Positions 7,426-9,586 of a stretch of 9,586 nucleotides of DNA are shown piece by piece. The notes under the pieces are model-generated. The model saw only the letters and a list, made by a program, of their open reading frames with translations. It had not been told where the DNA came from and did no database searches. The number at the start of each line of letters is the position of its first letter. Within the stretch, counting starts at the first letter, position 1. Origin of the DNA: CAYVZZ01 sp964456185 (GTDB lineage: Bacteria; Pseudomonadota; Gammaproteobacteria; Pseudomonadales; Alcanivoracaceae); contig CAYVZZ010000088.1 of the NCBI GenBank assembly GCA_964456185.1, positions 1-9,586 of the forward strand, read 5' to 3'. A program made the position numbers and the translations under genes.

Positions 7426-7562
7426 AGCATGTGGCTCTGCGACCCGCAATCGGGCAGAGCGGATGCTTGGCCCAGTGGCGACAACACCAATAGCCCCCAC
7501 GCCAGTAAAGCCAAAAGGCACTGGCGTAGTGTCGTGGGCTGTTGATGGAATAATCGCGTCAT
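7422..7562 (-). CDS. Signal-peptide part of a small pre-CopA protein (first half of a split gene)
   Basis: A 46-residue frame from ATG at 7562 to TGA at 7424-7422, too short to attract notice on length alone. It reads as a basic start (MTRLFHQQPTTLRQ), a hydrophobic core (LLALLAWGLLVLSPL) and a signal-peptidase site (GQASA), then LPDCGSQSHML. A free-standing signal peptide with ten extra residues makes little sense. Joined by a -1 shift to the downstream frame it gives a complete exported Cys/His-rich protein of about 120 residues. There is no ribosome site before the ATG, and a possible promoter places the transcript start almost on it. I call it a real coding segment; whether it is a broken gene or a coupled leader cannot be settled from sequence alone. 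Confidence 0.55.
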   Translation of the reverse strand: MTRLFHQQPTTLRQCLLALLAWGLLVLSPLGQASALPDCGSQSHML

Positions 7563-7569
7563 GTGGGCA

Positions 7570-7597
7570 ATTTAACCGGTTGTTTTTGCTGTGACAA
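7570..7597 (-). promoter_or_regulatory. Candidate promoter for the cop genes
   Basis: On the minus strand, TTGTCA (7597-7592, 5/6 to the -35 consensus) is separated by 16 bases from TTAAAT (7575-7570, 4/6 to the -10 consensus). The predicted transcript start falls at or next to the ATG at 7562, implying a leaderless or nearly leaderless message. That fits the absence of a ribosome site there. The spacer contains the palindrome AACCGGTT at its downstream end. I see no CueR-type long-spacer dyad. Confidence 0.35.
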
Positions 7598-7602
7598 CTG
7601 TG

Positions 7603-7625
7603 AAGCCCACTGCTGGAGTGGGCTT
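7603..7625 (-). terminator. Hairpin directly after the Mn-exporter gene
   Basis: A perfect 9-bp stem (AAGCCCACT / AGTGGGCTT, 5-base loop) begins at the stop codon of the UPF0016 gene and separates it from the cop genes. Its position suits transcription termination or 3'-end protection. On the minus strand it lacks a T-run (CACAGTTGTC follows), so intrinsic termination would be weak. Confidence 0.45.
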
Positions 7626-8191
7626 TAGCGCCAAAGCAAAACGCCCAAGCCCATGAGAATAAACAAAGCCGCGCTCAGCCGATGTGCCCAGGTTTCCCAG
7701 CGGGTGTTGCGGATGCGCTCGCCTAGCCACAACACTGGCGCATTGGCGGCCACCATGCCCAAAGTGGTGCCGGTCAACACCAAGCCAAATTGTTGGTAAT
7801 GGCTGGCCAGGGCAATGGTGGCCAGTTGGGTTTTGTCACCAATTTCGGCCAAAAAGAACAGTGCGAAGGTAGTGAGGAAAATGCCGTAGCGGCCTTTGTC
7901 GCTAATCTCGTCTTCCTTGTCGGGCACCAGCATCCAAAGCCCCAGCAAAATAAAGCTGGCGGCAATAATCCATTGCAGAGTGGACGGTGAAAACCACTGG
8001 GTAATCCATTCGCCCAGCCAGACGGACAAGCCATGATTGATGAGAGTGGCGGCAATAATAGCGCCCAAAATCAGCCAGGGGCGGCGGAAACGGCACACTA
8101 ACGCCAAGGACAAAAGTTGGGTCTTGTCACCAATTTCGCCCAAGCCCACGAGCGCAAAAGACGACACAAAAGCAGATAGGTGTTGTAACAT
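7625..8191 (-). CDS. UPF0016/GDT1 (TMEM165) family membrane protein, probable Mn2+ exporter
   Basis: This 188-residue protein of about six helices is built as a tandem inverted repeat. Each half carries the family signature: GEIGDKTQL at residues 18-26 and AEIGDKTQL at 115-123. The acidic and polar residues of these motifs form the cation site. Proteobacterial members such as Vibrio MneA export Mn2+; other family members handle Ca2+/Mn2+ in exchange for H+. I chose ATG at 8191 (GGAG 9 bases upstream). The frame stays open to 8275, but that stretch is the riboswitch terminator. A Mn-type yybP-ykoY riboswitch precedes the gene, which strongly supports Mn2+ as substrate. The two motif-coding segments remain nearly identical as DNA (7825-7847 and 8116-8138, 22 of 23 bases). 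Confidence 0.93.
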   Translation of the reverse strand: MLQHLSAFVSSFALVGLGEIGDKTQLLSLALVCRFRRPWLILGAIIAATLINHGLSVWLGEWITQWFSPSTLQWIIAASFILLGLWMLVPDKEDEISDKGRYGIFLTTFALFFLAEIGDKTQLATIALASHYQQFGLVLTGTTLGMVAANAPVLWLGERIRNTRWETWAHRLSAALFILMGLGVLLWR

Positions 8192-8212
8192 GATTAACGT
8201 CTCCGGACGGCG

Positions 8213-8263
8213 AAAAAACACAGGACACCGCCGCTCTGCCGTCCGCAAGAGCCGCGTTGTCCC
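8213..8263 (-). terminator. Riboswitch-controlled intrinsic terminator upstream of the UPF0016 gene
   Basis: On the minus strand the segment 8262-8248 (GGACAACGCGGCTCT) pairs with 8237-8223 (AGAGCGGCGGTGTCC) with two mismatches: 13 Watson-Crick pairs and a 10-base loop. Six T follow at 8218-8213. It lies before the coding start, so it would stop transcription ahead of the gene. Its first arm shares bases 8263-8260 with the 3' strand of aptamer helix P1 (8265-8260). A ligand-stabilised P1 therefore blocks the terminator, giving an ON switch. The loop bases 8245-8238 (CGGACGGC) are perfectly complementary to 8211-8204, which touches the ribosome site, so a second layer of control is possible. 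Confidence 0.8.
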
Positions 8264-8323
8264 GAGTCTCGTCAAGCCCTGTTAGTGCTAAGGGAATCTC
8301 TGAATAAGTCCTAGCTGTTCGCA

Positions 8324-8422
8324 GCGAGGCATAAAGCAGGCAATCACAAGGCGCATTACGCAGAGAAGGGTCATTCCCTTTTCAAGTGATGCAACGCAGG
8401 GAATGCCTGCTTTATGCCTCGC
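8324..8422. repeat. Internal inverted repeat 1 of the MITE-like element
   Basis: GCGAGGCATAAAGCAGGCA at 8324-8342 is perfectly complementary to 8404-8422 (19 bp, 61-base loop). In RNA it would form a stable arm of the element. Confidence 0.9.
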
Positions 8423-8429
8423 CCTACGG

Positions 8430-8525
8430 GGCTTTCATAAAATCCATCTGGTCTGCGTTGCACTCACTGACAGGCAACGAGCCTGCTGCGTTCGCGCGCC
8501 TTGCCAGATGCATTTTATGAAAGCC
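8430..8525. repeat. Internal inverted repeat 2 of the MITE-like element
   Basis: Bases 8430-8451 (starting GGCTTTCATAAAATCC) pair with 8504-8525 over 22 bp with a single mismatch. A third complementarity, 8385-8399 against 8453-8468 (15 bp with one bulged base), bridges the loops of the two arms, so alternative folds exist. Confidence 0.88.
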
Positions 8526-8638
8526 TGCGGCCGCTACGACTTATTCAGAGAGTCCCTAAGGCCATGCCTGCCATGTACATGAGGCACAAGAATGTTGACA
8601 GGCATCCAAGTGGAGACTACTCCCCCGAGATGGTTGGT

Positions 8639-8666
8639 ATCTTACGGAAGGCAGTGAATTTGTCAA
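8639..8666 (-). promoter_or_regulatory. Promoter of the Mn riboswitch / UPF0016 transcript
   Basis: On the minus strand a perfect -35 box TTGACA (8666-8661) is followed after 16 bases by TAAGAT (8644-8639, 4/6 to the -10 consensus). The predicted start near 8632 lies 1-3 bases before the P1 helix of the aptamer begins, where a riboswitch transcript should start. Between 8667 and 8783 I see no further gene; the stretch presumably holds the thrS promoter and leader, for which I find no convincing boxes. Confidence 0.65.
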
Positions 8667-8783
8667 AGGCAAGCAGCGTAAATGCGCGCTTTTCCTTGCA
8701 GCAAAGGCCGCTATTGCCTACCATTTCCGCCTTTCCTGCCGTTTAATTCGGCGTATTTTGCATGCATAAAGATTTTCGACATC

Positions 8784-9586
8784 ATGACTGTTAGCTATCA
8801 CCTGCCCGATGGGGCAACCATGGAGTTCGACGAACCGGCCAGCGGGCTGGATATCGCCGCACGGATTAGCAAAAAATTGGCCAAACAAGCGCTGGCGGTG
8901 CGCACGGGCGACCAGCTGCTGGATATTTATTTGCCTTTGCCGGATGGTGCCGAGGTGCAGCTAGTCACGCGTGATGATGAAGCCGATGCCTTGGAGTTGA
9001 TTCGCCATGATGCCGCACACGTCATGGCCGAGGCCGTGCAAGAGCTGTTTCAGTCGGACGATGACAAGATTCAGGTCACTATCGGGCCCACCGTGGAGAA
9101 TGGCTTTTATTACGACTTTTATCGGGAAAAACCGTTTACCGAAGACGATTTGGCGAAAATCGAAAAGCGCATGAAAGACATTGTGCGTCGCAACGAGCCG
9201 ATTCGCCGTGAAGTCTGGGACCGTGATGAAGCCGTGCAATTCTTCCTTGATAAAGGTGAAGAATTTAAAGCAGAGATTATCCGTGATTTGCCCGCCGACC
9301 AAGAGGTCAGCCTGTATCGCCAAGGCGATTTCATCGACCTGTGCCGTGGTCCGCATTTACCGGCCACCAGTAAGTTGGGTGATGGCTTCAAGCTAACCAA
9401 AGTGGCGGGTGCCTACTGGCGTGGTGACAGCAACAATGCCCAGTTGCAACGTATTTACGGCACGGCTTGGCGCGACAAGAAAGAATTGAAAGCCTACCTT
9501 AACCGCCTGCGTGAAGCAGAAAAACGCGACCACCGTAAGCTGGGTCGTGAAATGGATTTCTTCCACATGCAGGAAGAAGCGCCGGG
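8784..9586 (+). CDS. thrS: Threonyl-tRNA synthetase, N-terminal 267 residues, cut by the window edge
   Basis: This enzyme joins threonine to tRNA-Thr. The window covers the first 267 codons of a protein that is usually about 640 residues. The TGS domain (about 1-62, starting MTVSYHLPDG) is followed by the editing domain with its zinc-like motif: H75-x3-H79 (RHDAAH), then C187 and H191 (DLCRGPH). These match the positions of the E. coli editing residues closely. The linker toward the catalytic core then begins (KVAGAYWRGDSNN, QRIYGTAW, EKRDHRKLGREMDFFHMQEEAP). The start is ATG at 8784 because the TGS domain aligns from there, but no good ribosome site precedes it. The sequence looks more alpha- than gammaproteobacterial to me. 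It diverges from the Mn-exporter transcript. Confidence 0.97.
   Translation, partial: MTVSYHLPDGATMEFDEPASGLDIAARISKKLAKQALAVRTGDQLLDIYLPLPDGAEVQLVTRDDEADALELIRHDAAHVMAEAVQELFQSDDDKIQVTIGPTVENGFYYDFYREKPFTEDDLAKIEKRMKDIVRRNEPIRREVWDRDEAVQFFLDKGEEFKAEIIRDLPADQEVSLYRQGDFIDLCRGPHLPATSKLGDGFKLTKVAGAYWRGDSNNAQLQRIYGTAWRDKKELKAYLNRLREAEKRDHRKLGREMDFFHMQEEAP

Larger units (their letters stand above)
8292..8556. mobile_element. 265-bp MITE-like element with terminal inverted repeats and TAA target duplication
   Basis: The left end reads GGGAATCTCTGAATAAGTC (8292-8310). The right end, reverse-complemented, reads GGGACTCTCTGAATAAGTC (8556-8538); 18 of 19 bases match. Both sides are flanked by TAA (8289-8291 and 8557-8559). 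The interior has no credible gene and is full of inverted repeats. A short non-coding element with such ends and a 3-bp TNA-type duplication fits a MITE moved in trans by a transposase of the IS5 superfamily (the IS1031/IS427 groups make TNA duplications). That assignment is from memory of the families, not a match. It sits between divergently transcribed thrS and the Mn exporter, inside the riboswitch. Confidence 0.85.
8260..8630 (-). promoter_or_regulatory. yybP-ykoY-type Mn2+ riboswitch, aptamer interrupted by a MITE-like element
   Basis: Read on the minus strand and skipping the insertion (8292-8556 plus one TAA copy), the leader has the order of conserved parts of the Mn riboswitch. P1 5' strand TCTCGG (8630-8625) is followed by loop-1 GGGAGTAG, a short P2 hairpin (TCCACTTGGA), and P3 with TGCCTG pairing to CAGGCA. 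P3 encloses the conserved TCAACA and a TGTGC/GTACA helix. Then come P4 (GCCTT / AGGGC), the 3' conserved TTGACGAGAC, and P1 3' strand TCGGGA (8265-8260). This RNA class senses Mn2+ and is known to precede UPF0016, mntP and terC-type genes. The insertion sits in the P4 loop, the variable part of the fold, so the metal-binding core (L1 and L3) is intact in sequence. Confidence 0.85.

Noticed and set aside
7570..7602. CueR- or CusR-type copper operator upstream of the cop genes
   Set aside because: TTGTCA and CTGTG repeats are present, but no full dyad or MerR-type 19-20 base spacer was found.
8192..8275. 28-residue extension of the UPF0016 protein
   Set aside because: This stretch is the terminator hairpin and T-run, and a ribosome site fits the ATG at 8191.
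8292..8556. CRISPR array or REP cluster as an explanation for the repeats
   Set aside because: Repeats are inverted pairs within one unit with terminal inverted repeats and target duplication, not regularly spaced direct repeats.
8501..8746. 81-residue open frame on the plus strand
   Set aside because: It begins inside the MITE-like element and crosses its end, the aptamer and the promoter. No coding signature.
8740..8775. Promoter for thrS (TTTAAT ... CATAAA)
   Set aside because: Both boxes match poorly; not better than chance in this stretch.

Overview
The window comes from a Gram-negative proteobacterium with roughly 55% G+C. The evidence is outer-membrane efflux proteins, a Tat-exported multicopper oxidase and an RND efflux system. 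The ThrS fragment reads most like alphaproteobacterial ThrS to me (ELIRHDAAHVMAEAVQELF), but that is recollection of the family, not a search, so I do not name a genus.

Layout. Everything from 1 to about 8630 is transcribed leftward (minus strand). Only thrS, at the right edge, runs rightward. In transcription order the minus-strand genes are: a manganese-exporter-family gene (UPF0016/GDT1) behind a yybP-ykoY-type Mn riboswitch (8630-7625); a small secreted Cys/His-rich protein split over two reading frames (7562-7201); copA (7135-5390) and copB (5393-4653), which overlap by ATGA; czcD, a cation-diffusion-facilitator exporter (4597-3647); a small His/Cys-rich exported protein (3601-3239); and czcC, czcB and czcA, an RND tripartite efflux system whose pump gene leaves the window at position 1. 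It is a compact metal-efflux island covering Mn, Cu and Zn/Cd/Co-type ions, next to a housekeeping tRNA synthetase gene.

How the genes work together. The UPF0016 protein probably exports Mn2+ and is switched on by Mn2+ through its leader RNA. CopA would oxidise or bind copper in the periplasm, with CopB as its outer-membrane partner. CzcD moves divalent cations from cytoplasm to periplasm. CzcCBA carries them out across the envelope. The two small Cys/His-rich exported proteins sit at the heads of the copper and czc modules and may sense, buffer or chaperone metal.

Most interesting region. Between thrS and the Mn exporter, a 265-bp non-coding element (8292-8556) has 18/19 matching terminal inverted repeats and a TAA target duplication, so it is a MITE-like element. 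It has inserted inside the Mn riboswitch aptamer. The conserved 5' part (GGGGAGTAG, then CTGTCAACA) lies on one side, and the conserved 3' part (TTGACGAGAC) plus the terminator lie on the other. The insertion point falls in the apical loop of the variable P4 helix, so the aptamer core may still fold, with the element's inverted repeats simply extending P4.
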